From assembly GCF_009720835.1 (NCBI RefSeq), contig NZ_WNKZ01000003.1, forward strand, positions 94,052 to 158,051: a stretch of 64,000 bases of DNA, read 5' to 3'. The position numbers and the translations under genes were made by a program. Origin of the DNA: Pseudoduganella buxea. Lineage in GTDB: Bacteria; Pseudomonadota; Gammaproteobacteria; Burkholderiales; Burkholderiaceae_D. Shown in pieces: positions 32,890 through 41,332 of this stretch; within the stretch, counting starts at the first letter, position 1, and every line of letters starts with the position of its first letter. The notes beneath the pieces were generated by a model that was given only the letters and a program-made list of their open reading frames with translations, was not told the DNA's origin and ran no database searches.

Positions 32890-33158
32890 TGACCGCCCTC
32901 CGTCAGGTACTGCGTTCGGGCCGGCGTCAGCTGCGTCATCTCAAGATCGCGCCGGGCAATTTCCTCGATGCGGGCATGCTTGCCCAGGGTCGACTGGTCC
33001 AGCTGCAGCTGGGCCCATTCGATATCGAGCTGGCGCGCCTGCGACTGCGCCCGTTCCAGCTCGATGAACAGATGGCGTGCCTGGTACTGCGACTTCACCA
33101 GCGACAGGGCGCAGATGACGAGCAGCGCCGCCAGCACGGCATTGATCTTGCCGCTCAT
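32886..33158 (-). CDS. ftsL: cell division protein FtsL
   Basis: The 90-residue bitopic protein has a membrane helix at about 5-20 ([17 protein letters not shown]) and a periplasmic heptad-repeat helix ([19 protein letters not shown]). It forms the FtsQBL complex that activates FtsWI. Its start overlaps rsmH by four bases and its stop overlaps ftsI by four, so all three are probably coupled in translation. Confidence 0.94.
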   Translation of the reverse strand: MSGKINAVLAALLVICALSLVKSQYQARHLFIELERAQSQARQLDIEWAQLQLDQSTLGKHARIEEIARRDLEMTQLTPARTQYLTEGGQ

Positions 33159-34138
33159 CGCGGCCCTCCGACAAGGCGCTGGCCGGCCGGCTGCGCCAGG
33201 CGCTGGGCCACGCGCATCACGGCCGAACGGGCACGCGGATTGGCATCGACTTCCGCATCCGAAGGTTTGATCTTCGCGATCAGCTTCAGTTCCGGCTGTG
33301 GCAGGTCGATTGCGCGAATCGGTAAACGGCGATCGGGCTGCTCCACGTTGGCGCGGGCGGCGAAGAAGCGCTTGACGATGCGGTCTTCCAGCGAATGGAA
33401 GCTGATCACGCTCATGATGCCGCCCACGGCCAGTGCGTCGTAGGCCTGCTTCAGACCTGCTTCGAGGTCTTCAAGCTCTTTATTGACGAAAATCCGGATA
33501 GCCTGAAAGGTGCGAGTGGCCGGGTCCTTGCCCTTCTCCCGGGTTTTGACCGCGCCTGCCACGATGCCGGCAAGCTGTCGTGTGCTTGAAATTGGTTCGA
33601 CTGCCCGGCGAGCAACAATCGCCTTTGCAATCTGAAAAGCAAACCGTTCTTCCCCATATTCCCTGATCACCTTTTCCAGTGTCTGTTCTGTTTCCGTGGC
33701 GAGCCACTGTGCCGCCGAGATGCCGCGCGTGGTGTCCATGCGCATGTCCAGCGGGCCGTCGTTGCGGAAGGAAAAACCGCGTGCCGCGTCGTCCACCTGG
33801 GGCGACGAGATGCCCAGGTCCAGCAGCACGCCATCCACCTGCGCGATTCCGCGGTCGGCCAGCTGCGCCGCCATCGTGGCGAAGCTGTCGTGGACAATGG
33901 TGAAACGGGGGTCGGTGATACCCTGCGCGGTGGCGATGGCCTGCAGGTCCTTGTCGAAGGCGACCAGGCGCCCGTTCGGGCCGAGGCGCGACAGCAGCAG
34001 GCGGCTGTGGCCACCGCGGCCGAAGGTGCCGTCGACGTAGATGCCGTCCGCGCGCGCGCCGGCGATGGCGAGAGCGTCGACCGCTTCGTCTAGCAGCACC
34101 GTACGATGCTGGAATTCTGGCACCGCAGTATTCGTCAT
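33155..34138 (-). CDS. rsmH: 16S rRNA (cytosine1402-N4)-methyltransferase RsmH
   Basis: RsmH methylates C1402 in the 16S rRNA decoding centre. The start at [21 protein letters not shown] (34138) gives 327 residues, with AGGCCC just upstream; the longer in-frame extension overlaps mraZ. The SAM-binding loop is [23 protein letters not shown] and the C-terminal [14 protein letters not shown] are family hallmarks. The stretch 33480-33680 has A+T-richer codons than its neighbours. Confidence 0.97.
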   Translation of the reverse strand: MTNTAVPEFQHRTVLLDEAVDALAIAGARADGIYVDGTFGRGGHSRLLLSRLGPNGRLVAFDKDLQAIATAQGITDPRFTIVHDSFATMAAQLADRGIAQVDGVLLDLGISSPQVDDAARGFSFRNDGPLDMRMDTTRGISAAQWLATETEQTLEKVIREYGEERFAFQIAKAIVARRAVEPISSTRQLAGIVAGAVKTREKGKDPATRTFQAIRIFVNKELEDLEAGLKQAYDALAVGGIMSVISFHSLEDRIVKRFFAARANVEQPDRRLPIRAIDLPQPELKLIAKIKPSDAEVDANPRARSAVMRVAQRLAQPAGQRLVGGPR

Positions 34139-34149
34139 GGGGCGGGCCT

Positions 34150-34578
34150 TTAGAAGGAGAAATCGGACAGCGTGTCGGGCATGCCGACATCGATGGTGGC
34201 TTGTTCGTTTTCGGTGCGCTTGACCGGATCCCAGATCTCGAAATGCGTCAACATTCCCGACAGCACGACTTCGCGGCCCAGGCCGACGGCATCGCGCAGT
34301 TCCGGCGCGATCAGGATGCGGCCGGCCGAATCCATTTCCACGTCGCTGGCATTGCCCAGCAGGATGCGCTGCCAGCCCCGGGCCGCCATCGGCCACGCGG
34401 CGATCTGGTCGCGCTTGGCTTCCCAAACTTGTCGTGGATACATCAACAGGCAACCATCGGGATGTTTCGTCAGCGTAAGGCGTCCTTCGCACTGAATGCT
34501 CAGTGCGTCACGATGCTTGGCGGGAATAGACATCCTGCCCTTCGCATCGAGAGTAATTGCGGACGCGCCCTGGAACAC
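34150..34578 (-). CDS. mraZ: division/cell-wall cluster regulator MraZ
   Basis: MraZ is an AbrB-fold, ring-forming DNA-binding protein that represses the dcw cluster. The 142-residue protein has the two SpoVT/AbrB half-repeats (residues about 6-50 and 77-125, the second with [22 protein letters not shown]). The start codon is GTG at 34578 with only a weak upstream purine run. It is the first gene of the cluster, followed after 11 bases by rsmH. Its probable binding site lies at 34651-34685. Confidence 0.96.
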   Translation of the reverse strand: MFQGASAITLDAKGRMSIPAKHRDALSIQCEGRLTLTKHPDGCLLMYPRQVWEAKRDQIAAWPMAARGWQRILLGNASDVEMDSAGRILIAPELRDAVGLGREVVLSGMLTHFEIWDPVKRTENEQATIDVGMPDTLSDFSF

Positions 34579-34650
34579 GGCTAAACTTTCTCTTCAGAAC
34601 CCTGATTATTGTTCGGTGTTATGTTGGCCATGCAAGTTTCGCCGAAACAT

Positions 34651-34685
34651 CCCACAAAACCACACTTTTTCACACAGATGCCCAC
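34651..34685 (-). promoter_or_regulatory. MraZ operator: four direct repeats upstream of mraZ
   Basis: On the minus strand four pentamers GTGGG, GTGTG, GTGTG and GTGGG occur with an exact ten-base period (plus-strand positions 34681, 34671, 34661 and 34651). MraZ is known to bind TGGGN-type direct repeats separated by five bases in mraZ promoters. The array ends 73 bases before the mraZ start codon, in the promoter region. Confidence 0.85.
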
Positions 34686-34689
34686 TTTA

Positions 34690-35270
34690 GAGTATGGCAA
34701 GAACGTGGTCAAGCGCTTTCCGGCTTGCAAAACGCCATTTTTATTAATGAAATTAAGGACTTAGCGCCGTTCCTTGAAGCAGCCTCGAGTGAAAATAACT
34801 CTAGAAATCAGGCACCTAGGAAGGAATTTGAAAGTGCTACCTCATCTGCATGGCAGCAGTCTGATGTTCTCGAAAGAACAAAAGAAATTAGAATTAGATC
34901 ATCATATTTCCGTGAAACAAGAACAACGTCGCAGGCCGGCAACGCTATCAAAATGGCCGTCGCCCGTTTCGATGTTTCCTTGTCATTACTGCTCAGCCAT
35001 AAGCCCGCGGGGCCTTCGCGGCTGAGTAAGCACTCTCCCCCGATAATGGCGAAAACATTACCGAGCTGACAAAAACCCAACCCGTCACTCCGGAACGCCC
35101 AGAGTTTACATGCTTCTGGGCAAGTAGTTGTCTATACAAATCAGCGTAGGTGCGTCGATGTTGCAGTGCGGGATTATACGCCGTTCGGCGTTCCGTCCAG
35201 AAATTTCGCGCCGCAGCAGCCACCGTCACGGCCACGGCTCCATGCGGCCTGCGGGCGAAGTACTTGCTTT
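34690..35270. other. A+T-richer non-coding gap between mraZ and glpK
   Basis: About 580 bases upstream of mraZ and downstream of glpK are visibly richer in A+T than the rest of the window. The stretch has no ORF with family resemblance. One open frame on the plus strand runs through it but lacks a ribosome-binding site and recognisable content. The inverted repeats CTCAGCC / GGCTGAG (34994-35028) and GCCCAGA / TCTGGGC (35097-35121) are present without T-tracts. Long-range promoters for the dcw cluster may lie here. Confidence 0.5.
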
Positions 35271-35274
35271 TTCG

Positions 35275-36765
35275 CTACAGGGGCTGTTCCCACGCTTGTG
35301 CGCGCTCAACGGCCCTGCCCCAGCGCGCCAGCAGGGCCGCGCGGCGGTCCGCGTTCATGGCCGGATCGAAGCGGCGTTCGCACCGCCACTGGGCGGCGAT
35401 TTCCTCCTGCGAGGCCCAGAAGCCCACGGTCAGGCCGGCCAGGTAGGCCGCGCCCAGCGCCGTCGTCTCCGTCACCTTCGGGCGCAGCACGGGCACGCCC
35501 AGCAGGTCGGCCTGGAACTGCATCAGCATGTCGTTGCGGGCGGCCCCGCCGTCGGCGCGCACTTCAGCCACGGGCACGCGCGCGTCCTTCTGCATGGCCT
35601 GCAGCAGTTGCGCGCTCTGGTAGGCGATGGCCTCCACGGCGGCGCGGGCGATGTGGGCGGCCGTGCTGCCGCGCGTGAGGCCGACGATGGTGCCGCGCGC
35701 ATACGGGTCCCACTGGGGCGCACCCAGGCCGACGAAAGCCGGCACCAGCAGCACGCCGCCGCTGTCGGGCACACTGGCCGCCAGCGGTTCGACGTCGCTC
35801 GACTGCCGGATGATGCCCAGCCCGTCGCGCAGCCACTGCACGGTGGCGCCGCCCATGAAGACGCTGCCTTCGAGCAGGTAGCACGTTTCCGTGTGCAGGC
35901 GCCAGCCGACGGTGGACAGCAGCCGGTTATGCGACACGGCCGGCTGCGCGCCCGCGTGCATCAGCATGAAGCACCCGGTGCCGTAAGTGTTCTTGACCAT
36001 GCCGCTGTGGTGACAGGCCTGGCCGAAGGTGGCAGCCTGCTGGTCGCCGGCGATGCCGGCCAGCGCGATGGGCGCGCCGAACAGGTCCGCATGGGTCATG
36101 CCTACGTTGCCGCAGGACGGCACCACCTCCGGCAGCAGCGCTGCCGGAATGTCGAACAGGGCCAGCAGGTCGGCATCCCAGCGCAGCAGGTGGATATTGA
36201 ACAGCATCGTGCGCGACGCGTTGCCCACGTCCGTCACGTGCGCGCCGCATAACTTATAGGCCAGCCAGCTGTCGACGGTGCCGAAACACAGCTCCCCCGC
36301 CGCCGCGCGGGTGCGCGCGCCGGGCACGCGATCGAGCAGCCAGGCCAGCTTGGTGGCGGAAAAATAAGAGTCCAGTTCCAGGCCCGTGCGCTCGCAGATC
36401 ATTGCCGCCTTGCCGGCCGCGCGCAAGGCCTCGCAGGCGTCGGCCGTGCGCCGGTCCTGCCACACGATGGCGGGGGCGATGGGGCGGCCCGTGGCGCGCT
36501 CCCATATGACGGTGGTCTCGCGCTGGTTGGCGATGCCGATGGCGGCCACCTGGTGCGCCGCCACGTGCGCCTCGCGCAGCACCTGGCGCGCCACGGCCAG
36601 CTGGCTGTTCCAGATATCGTCGGGATCGTGCTCGACCCAGCCCGGCTGGGGGAAGTGCTGGGGGAATTCCTGCGACGCGCTGGCGCACAGGCGGCCGGTA
36701 CGGTCGAACAGGATGGCGCGCGAGCTGGTGGTGCCCTGGTCGAGCGCCAGGATGTAGTCGGTCAT
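35275..36765 (-). CDS. glpK: glycerol kinase
   Basis: GlpK phosphorylates glycerol to sn-glycerol 3-phosphate. The start at [19 protein letters not shown] gives 496 residues, the usual length; a 17-residue upstream extension is unsupported. FGGY-kinase features include the ATP-binding [12 protein letters not shown]-like [12 protein letters not shown], and the signature [16 protein letters not shown]. No glpF, glpD or glpR is adjacent, so it appears to stand alone. Confidence 0.97.
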   Translation of the reverse strand: MTDYILALDQGTTSSRAILFDRTGRLCASASQEFPQHFPQPGWVEHDPDDIWNSQLAVARQVLREAHVAAHQVAAIGIANQRETTVIWERATGRPIAPAIVWQDRRTADACEALRAAGKAAMICERTGLELDSYFSATKLAWLLDRVPGARTRAAAGELCFGTVDSWLAYKLCGAHVTDVGNASRTMLFNIHLLRWDADLLALFDIPAALLPEVVPSCGNVGMTHADLFGAPIALAGIAGDQQAATFGQACHHSGMVKNTYGTGCFMLMHAGAQPAVSHNRLLSTVGWRLHTETCYLLEGSVFMGGATVQWLRDGLGIIRQSSDVEPLAASVPDSGGVLLVPAFVGLGAPQWDPYARGTIVGLTRGSTAAHIARAAVEAIAYQSAQLLQAMQKDARVPVAEVRADGGAARNDMLMQFQADLLGVPVLRPKVTETTALGAAYLAGLTVGFWASQEEIAAQWRCERRFDPAMNADRRAALLARWGRAVERAQAWEQPL

Positions 36766-36828
36766 GGCAACCTCGCAAGAATATCGACAACGGATAAACG
36801 TGCAGGTTACCGACAAGGGGGAATAAAG

Positions 36829-37172
36829 TGAAGCAAGCCGATAGGCCGGATTCTGTTACGGCGCGGTCGCCCGCGCTATGACAGCCATTCCTCTAGGCGG
36901 CGGATTACTCCGCCGCTCAAGCTTTCTACCCGCACGCTCCGCGAGCAGCATCATCGCGTGCCTATTTGAAATTGCACCAGGTGGAGGTTACCGCGTTTCA
37001 CCGTAACTTAATACGCTCGTCTCTGTGGCCCTATTCCTCGCCTTATACCTGCCGGCTTGCGCCGGCAAGGCTTTCGGCGGACGGCCGTTAACCGTCACCC
37101 CGCTCTGTGGAGTCCGGACCTTCCTCCCGCCAGTGCATTGCTGCACCGGCCAGCGGCTGTCTGGCTTGCTTC
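36829..37172 (-). ncRNA. rnpB: RNase P RNA, bacterial class A
   Basis: The minus strand gives the catalytic RNA of RNase P, which matures tRNA 5' ends. It begins GAAGCAAGCCAGACAG (37172), has the conserved CRI-type block GGAGGAAGGTCCGGACTCC, and includes AGGGTGA-like and GAAACGCGG elements. It closes with the P1/CRV region that includes AGAATCCGGCCTATCGGC and ends with GCTTGCTTCAC pairing the 5' end. The length of about 344 fits class A. The exact ends are estimated from the pairing of the termini. Confidence 0.95.
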
Positions 37173-37177
37173 GGCCG

Positions 37178-37615
37178 CTATTGTACCGTATGTGGGGCCG
37201 CCCCCTGGCCTTTCGCGCCGCGCCACGGTTCGCCACGCGCCGTGACGTAGCGGCGGATCACGTAGGACCACGGCAACGCCAGCGGCACCACGACGCCCAT
37301 GGCGCAGGCAAACAGCGTGGCCGCCGTGCCTTCGTCGAGGGGACCGGCGCGCCAGGCCGGCAGCGCCACCAGCAGCAGCCACAGGGATTTCCACGCCAGC
37401 TCCCATAGCAGCAGGGGCAGCATCCGCAGCGGATAGCGCACGCCGACGAAGGCCAGCGCGCCCACCGCCGCCAGCATGCAGTTGACGACGCCCTGCATCA
37501 GGTCCGCCGGCGCGGGTCGCAGCAATTGGGGCCCGACATTGACGGCAAGGCCGACGCCGATCAACAGGTAGACGGCGCGCAGCAGGTTCAGGCGAAACGG
37601 CGATACGTGGTGCAT
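37178..37615 (-). CDS. small polytopic membrane protein of unknown function
   Basis: The 145-residue protein has four hydrophobic segments (about 11-29, 41-60, 64-86, 100-119) and a basic C-terminal tail. I do not recognise a family. It is the last gene of a three-gene minus-strand unit with the coiled-coil protein and the ArsR regulator. Its stop lies six bases before the 5' end of rnpB, so it may share the rnpB promoter region. Confidence 0.7.
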   Translation of the reverse strand: MHHVSPFRLNLLRAVYLLIGVGLAVNVGPQLLRPAPADLMQGVVNCMLAAVGALAFVGVRYPLRMLPLLLWELAWKSLWLLLVALPAWRAGPLDEGTAATLFACAMGVVVPLALPWSYVIRRYVTARGEPWRGAKGQGAAPHTVQ

Positions 37616-37638
37616 GGCAGCTCCTTCAGGGTGAATTG

Positions 37639-37896
37639 TCAGCCGACTTCCTTCAACACGTTTTCCACCGACACCAGGCGGCCGTTGACTTCGGCCAGCG
37701 TGGCCTGCAGCGCCTTCAACGTGGCCGCCGTCTGGGCCTGGGCATCGAGGGCCTGCTGCGACAGGTGGCGGTAGGCCTCGTCGTTGACGTGGCGGTACTT
37801 GGCCTGGGCAATGACGGACAGGTAGCGCATGCCGAACACCAGCAGGATGGTGAGGCAGAATGCGCCGATGGAGATCAGGTATACGGGTTCCGACAT
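37639..37896 (-). CDS. small membrane-anchored coiled-coil protein
   Basis: The 85-residue protein has an N-terminal membrane helix (about 5-24) followed by a helical region with heptads (SQQALDAQAQTAATLKALQATLAEVNGRLVS), read as a coiled coil. The family is not recognised; similar small proteins are often annotated as hypothetical. It starts ten bases after the ArsR gene, which implies cotranscription. Confidence 0.7.
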   Translation of the reverse strand: MSEPVYLISIGAFCLTILLVFGMRYLSVIAQAKYRHVNDEAYRHLSQQALDAQAQTAATLKALQATLAEVNGRLVSVENVLKEVG

Positions 37897-37905
37897 GGTG
37901 CGCCT

Positions 37906-38202
37906 CTATGGTTCAGGATTGGTGGTCAAAGAGCTTGCCGCCGCCGCGATGGCCGCCGGCGTCAGGGCGACGTCGAAAGGACTGACGTCGAAATAGTTCA
38001 GGGCCTTGCCGTCGCTGGAGAGCTCCATCTGGCTGACGACCAGGCCCGCATCCTCCAGCTTCTGCAGGTGCAGGTGCAGCAGCGGGCGGCTGATGCCGAT
38101 CTCGCGCGCCAGCTGGCTGACGTAATTGCGCCCGCCCGTGGCCAGCGCCGCCAGGATGCGCAGGCGGTGGGGGTTGGCCAGGGCCGCCAGCATGAGCAGC
38201 AT
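37906..38202 (-). CDS. ArsR-family transcriptional regulator
   Basis: The winged-helix regulator has the helix-turn-helix in LANPHRLRILAALATGGRNYVSQLAREIGISRPLLHLHLQKLEDAGLV. The start at MLLMLAAL (38202), preceded by GAGGG six bases upstream, gives 98 residues. An in-frame ATG at 38238 would add 12 polar residues but has no ribosome-binding site and would lie one base from a candidate operator. There is no metal-binding Cys motif, so it is not a classic arsenic sensor. It leads the unit that encodes the two small membrane proteins. Confidence 0.85.
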   Translation of the reverse strand: MLLMLAALANPHRLRILAALATGGRNYVSQLAREIGISRPLLHLHLQKLEDAGLVVSQMELSSDGKALNYFDVSPFDVALTPAAIAAAASSLTTNPEP

Positions 38203-38239
38203 GCGGTCGCCCTCACTTCGTTCAGTTTCGCGTTTCATG

Positions 38240-38257
38240 TGTAAAGATTATCTTACA
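38240..38257. promoter_or_regulatory. inverted repeat, candidate operator of the ArsR unit
   Basis: TGTAAAGATTATCTTACA is a near-palindrome: both ends read TGTAA inward and the centre is offset by one base. It lies just upstream of the ArsR gene and includes A+T-rich sequence fit for a -10 region. ArsR repressors often bind such 12-2-12-type sites over their own promoters. Here the size is smaller and the assignment is inference. Confidence 0.45.
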
Positions 38258-38381
38258 GGTGTAAGCATGTCAATAGCCATGGCCGGGGAAGTGGCAAAAC
38301 GTAAATTTGGTGTCGCCTATCCAAAAGCCAGCCCTGCCCCGCCCCTCTAGAATGCGGGGATATTCATTCCACGAGGCAGAC

Positions 38382-40082
38382 ATGACGCATCCAACCCGTT
38401 CCGGCGGCCAGATCCTGGTCGATGCACTGAAAATCCACGGTGTCGACACCGCCTTCGGCGTGCCGGGCGAGAGTTACCTGGACGTGCTGGATGCGCTGCA
38501 CGAATCGTCGATCCGCTTCATCATCAACCGCCAGGAAGGCGGCGCCGCCTTCATGGCCGATGCCTACGGCAAGATGACGGGCAAACCCGGCATCTGCTTC
38601 GTCACGCGCGGCCCCGGTGCCACCAATGCGTCGATCGGCGTGCACACGGCCTTCCAGGATTCGACACCGATGATCCTCTTTATCGGCCAGGTCGGCAGCG
38701 ACTTCATCGACCGCGAAGCCTTCCAGGAAGTGGACTACCGCCGCATGTTCGGCCAGATGGCCAAGTGGGTGGCGCAGATCGACCGGGCCGACCGCATTCC
38801 CGAATACCTGGCACGCGCCTTCCAGGTCGCCACCAGCGGCCGCCAGGGTCCCGTCGTGCTGGCGCTGCCGGAAGACATGCTGGTGCGCCAGGCTGCCGTG
38901 GCCGACACGCGCCGTTACCAGGGCGTGCAGGCCGCGCCGGCCCGGACCCAGATCGACCAGCTGCGCGCCATGCTGGCCCAAGCCAAGCGCCCCATGCTGC
39001 TGCTGGGCGGCAGCGGCTGGACGGGCGCGGCCTGCGCCGACATCGTCCGCTTCGCCGAAGCCAATGCGCTGCCGGTGGCCTGCGAATTCCGCTACCAGGA
39101 CCTGCTGGACAACGACCATCCACACTACATCGGCGACGTCGGCATCGGCATCAATCCGAAGCTGGCCGCGCGCGTGCGCGATGCCGATCTCCTGATCGCC
39201 GTCGGCCCGCGCCTGGGCGAAATGACCACCAGCGGCTACGCGCTGCTGACCGCACCCGTGCCGCAACAGCGCCTGGTGCATATCCACCCCAGCACCGAGG
39301 AACTGGGCAGCGTCTACCAGGCCGACCTGATGATCGCCAGCGGCATGCCGCAAGTGGCCAGCATGCTGGCTGCGCTCGACCCGGTCGACAGTGCTGCCTG
39401 GGCCGGCAGCGTGGCCGAAGCAAAGGCCGAACTGCAGGCGTGGCAGCGCAAGCCCGCCATCTTCCAGGACGGCACCGCGCCGCTGGACCTGTGGCAGGTG
39501 GTGCAGGACATCGACACCCTGACGCCGCGCGACACCATCATCACGAACGGCGCCGGCAACTACGCCACGTGGGCGCACCGCTTCCACCGCTACGGCGGAA
39601 TGCGCACGCAGTTGGCTCCCACCAGCGGCGCCATGGGCTACAGCGTGCCGGCCGGCGTGGCGGCCAAGATCGTCGACCCGGAGCGCACCGTCATCACCTT
39701 CGCCGGCGACGGCGAATACCTGATGAACGGCCAGGAACTGGCCACGGCCGTGCAGTACAACGCAGGCCTCGTCATCATCGTCTTCAACAACCAGATGTTC
39801 GGCACCATCCGCATGCACCAGGAGCGCGAGTACCCGGGCCGCGTTTCCGGCACGACCCTGCACAACCCGGACTTCGCCGCGCTGGCCCAGGCCTGCGGCG
39901 GCCAGGGCGAAGTGGTGGAGACGACGGCCGCCTTCGCCCCCGCCCTGCAACGCGCCCTCGCCTTCACCCGCGAACGCAAGCTGCCGGCCATCATCGAACT
40001 GCGCTACGACGGCAACCTGATCACGCCGGGCGCCACGCTCGAGACCATCCGCGCCACCGCCGCCGCGGCGAAGGCGAAGTAA
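38382..40082 (+). CDS. acetolactate-synthase-like ThDP-dependent enzyme
   Basis: The start at MTHPTRSGGQILVDALK (38382), with GAGG upstream, gives 566 residues, the length of acetohydroxyacid synthase large subunits. The ThDP-activating Glu is in N-R-Q-E-G-G-A-A, and the cofactor motif starts G-D-G-E-Y-L-M-N-G and ends in N-N. The middle domain has GPRLGEMTTSGY. No regulatory small subunit (ilvN) is nearby, and the conserved FAD-site residues of true AHAS are not obvious. The reaction is therefore uncertain: acetolactate synthase, benzoylformate-decarboxylase-like, or another 2-oxoacid enzyme. Confidence 0.85.
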   Translation: MTHPTRSGGQILVDALKIHGVDTAFGVPGESYLDVLDALHESSIRFIINRQEGGAAFMADAYGKMTGKPGICFVTRGPGATNASIGVHTAFQDSTPMILFIGQVGSDFIDREAFQEVDYRRMFGQMAKWVAQIDRADRIPEYLARAFQVATSGRQGPVVLALPEDMLVRQAAVADTRRYQGVQAAPARTQIDQLRAMLAQAKRPMLLLGGSGWTGAACADIVRFAEANALPVACEFRYQDLLDNDHPHYIGDVGIGINPKLAARVRDADLLIAVGPRLGEMTTSGYALLTAPVPQQRLVHIHPSTEELGSVYQADLMIASGMPQVASMLAALDPVDSAAWAGSVAEAKAELQAWQRKPAIFQDGTAPLDLWQVVQDIDTLTPRDTIITNGAGNYATWAHRFHRYGGMRTQLAPTSGAMGYSVPAGVAAKIVDPERTVITFAGDGEYLMNGQELATAVQYNAGLVIIVFNNQMFGTIRMHQEREYPGRVSGTTLHNPDFAALAQACGGQGEVVETTAAFAPALQRALAFTRERKLPAIIELRYDGNLITPGATLETIRATAAAAKAK

Positions 40083-40096
40083 GGCAGTCCATTGCC

Positions 40097-40143
40097 GAGC
40101 TCGTGTCCACCATGGGGTCAGACCCGGACATGGACACGAGCTC
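40097..40143. repeat. long hairpin with GGGTCAGACCC core
   Basis: The perfect 13-base arms GAGCTCGTGTCCA (40097-40109) and TGGACACGAGCTC (40131-40143) enclose a loop with the palindrome GGGTC-A-GACCC. It lies 14 bases after the ThDP-enzyme gene and has no T-tract. It is therefore an intergenic repeat rather than a normal terminator, though it could protect the mRNA 3' end. Confidence 0.75.
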
Positions 40144-40282
40144 AAGCGCCAAGTACACACGGGTGCGACCGTTCTCGGCATCCGCGCAACACTTCTTACT
40201 GATTTAAAACAAACATTCCGTAAAACAAGAAAATCGGGCATTACACTGGATCAACAGCTCCACCGATCCCTGAAAGTGCCCC

Positions 40283-41083
40283 ATGACCAGCCTTACGATT
40301 TTCTTCGACAACGTCAAACTGCCCACCATTTCCGAAGTGGGCCACGCCCTGATCGCCACCCTCGACAACGACGACGCTTCCTCCAAGGACGTGGCGGCCA
40401 TCATTGCACGCGATCCGGCCCTGACGGCCAAGCTGATGCGCCTGGCCAACAGTGCCCGCTTCGGGTCCAGCCGCAACGTCAGCTCGCTGGACGATGCCAT
40501 CTCGCTGGCCGGCATGGCCCATATCCGGACGCTGGCGCTGGCGGCCTGCTTCGCCGACTCCTTCCCCGCCCTGCCAGGCCTGGATTCGGACGAATTCTGG
40601 AAGAGCAGCATGGCCTGCGCCGGCTACGCCAAGTGGCTGGCCGGTGGCCTGGGCATCGATGGCGGCGAAGCGTGGCTGGCGGGCATGATGCTGCGCCTGG
40701 GCGAACTGCTGATCTACCAGGTCTCGCCCGTGGCCTTTGCCCAGATCGAACAGCTGCCCCACTTGCCGGGCGGCCGCTGGGAGCGCGAACAGAAACTGCT
40801 GGGCTTCTCCGAAGGCCAGATCACGGCCGAGCTGGGCCGTCGCTGGAATTTCCCCCTGAAGATCGTGCGGGCGCTGGAATGCTCGTCCGACCCGATGGCG
40901 GCCCATCCGTTCTGCCAGCTGGCCGGCATCATCCACCTGGCCAGCCTTCTTGCCGACACGCCCAGCGACGACCCGGCCATTCTCGACACCTTGCCGGCCG
41001 ACGTGATGAGCGCCCTGCAAGTGCGCAAGGAATGGCTGGGCAAGCGCTTCCCGTCGCACGATTCGTTCTCCGCCGCACCCTGA
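40283..41083 (+). CDS. HDOD-domain signalling protein
   Basis: The 266-residue protein is almost entirely an HDOD domain (about 10-210: PTISEVGHALIATLDNDDAS, then IIARDPALTAKLMRLANSA and SLDDAISLAGMAHIRTLAL). This is an HD-related fold without the metal-binding His-Asp pair. Such proteins take part in bacterial signalling, often with cyclic di-GMP pathways or chemotaxis, and usually lack enzymatic activity. No partner domain is fused. Its own promoter must lie within 40144-40282. Confidence 0.9.
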   Translation: MTSLTIFFDNVKLPTISEVGHALIATLDNDDASSKDVAAIIARDPALTAKLMRLANSARFGSSRNVSSLDDAISLAGMAHIRTLALAACFADSFPALPGLDSDEFWKSSMACAGYAKWLAGGLGIDGGEAWLAGMMLRLGELLIYQVSPVAFAQIEQLPHLPGGRWEREQKLLGFSEGQITAELGRRWNFPLKIVRALECSSDPMAAHPFCQLAGIIHLASLLADTPSDDPAILDTLPADVMSALQVRKEWLGKRFPSHDSFSAAP

Positions 41084-41332
41084 GGCGATGGAGGCCGCGC
41101 CCGTCACCGGCGCGCGGCCGGGTGAAACTTTCGGCATGAAATTGATGAGGAATGCCGATTTCCTGTAGGATATTGCCTTTGCGCGTTTCCGGGCAGAACC
41201 CGGGCGCAGTCCGCCGCCACCGCGACACGATCCGGCCGCCGGCCCGGCGCGGCGATGGTTGCGCTAACGCCTTGGAATATCTGGTGCCCCTACGACGCAT
41301 GCTTGCCGTGACCGGGCCCTCTACGGAAGAAT

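Noticed and set aside
34557..35069. 170-codon plus-strand frame in the A+T-rich gap
   Set aside because: No ribosome-binding site, starts inside mraZ on the opposite strand, and no recognisable content. It would read through the MraZ operator.
41084..41332. Possible riboswitch or structured leader before the BNR unit
   Set aside because: The region has G+C-rich pairing potential and a GGCAT/ATGCC hairpin, but I could not match it to cobalamin or other riboswitch cores. A covariance-model search would decide.
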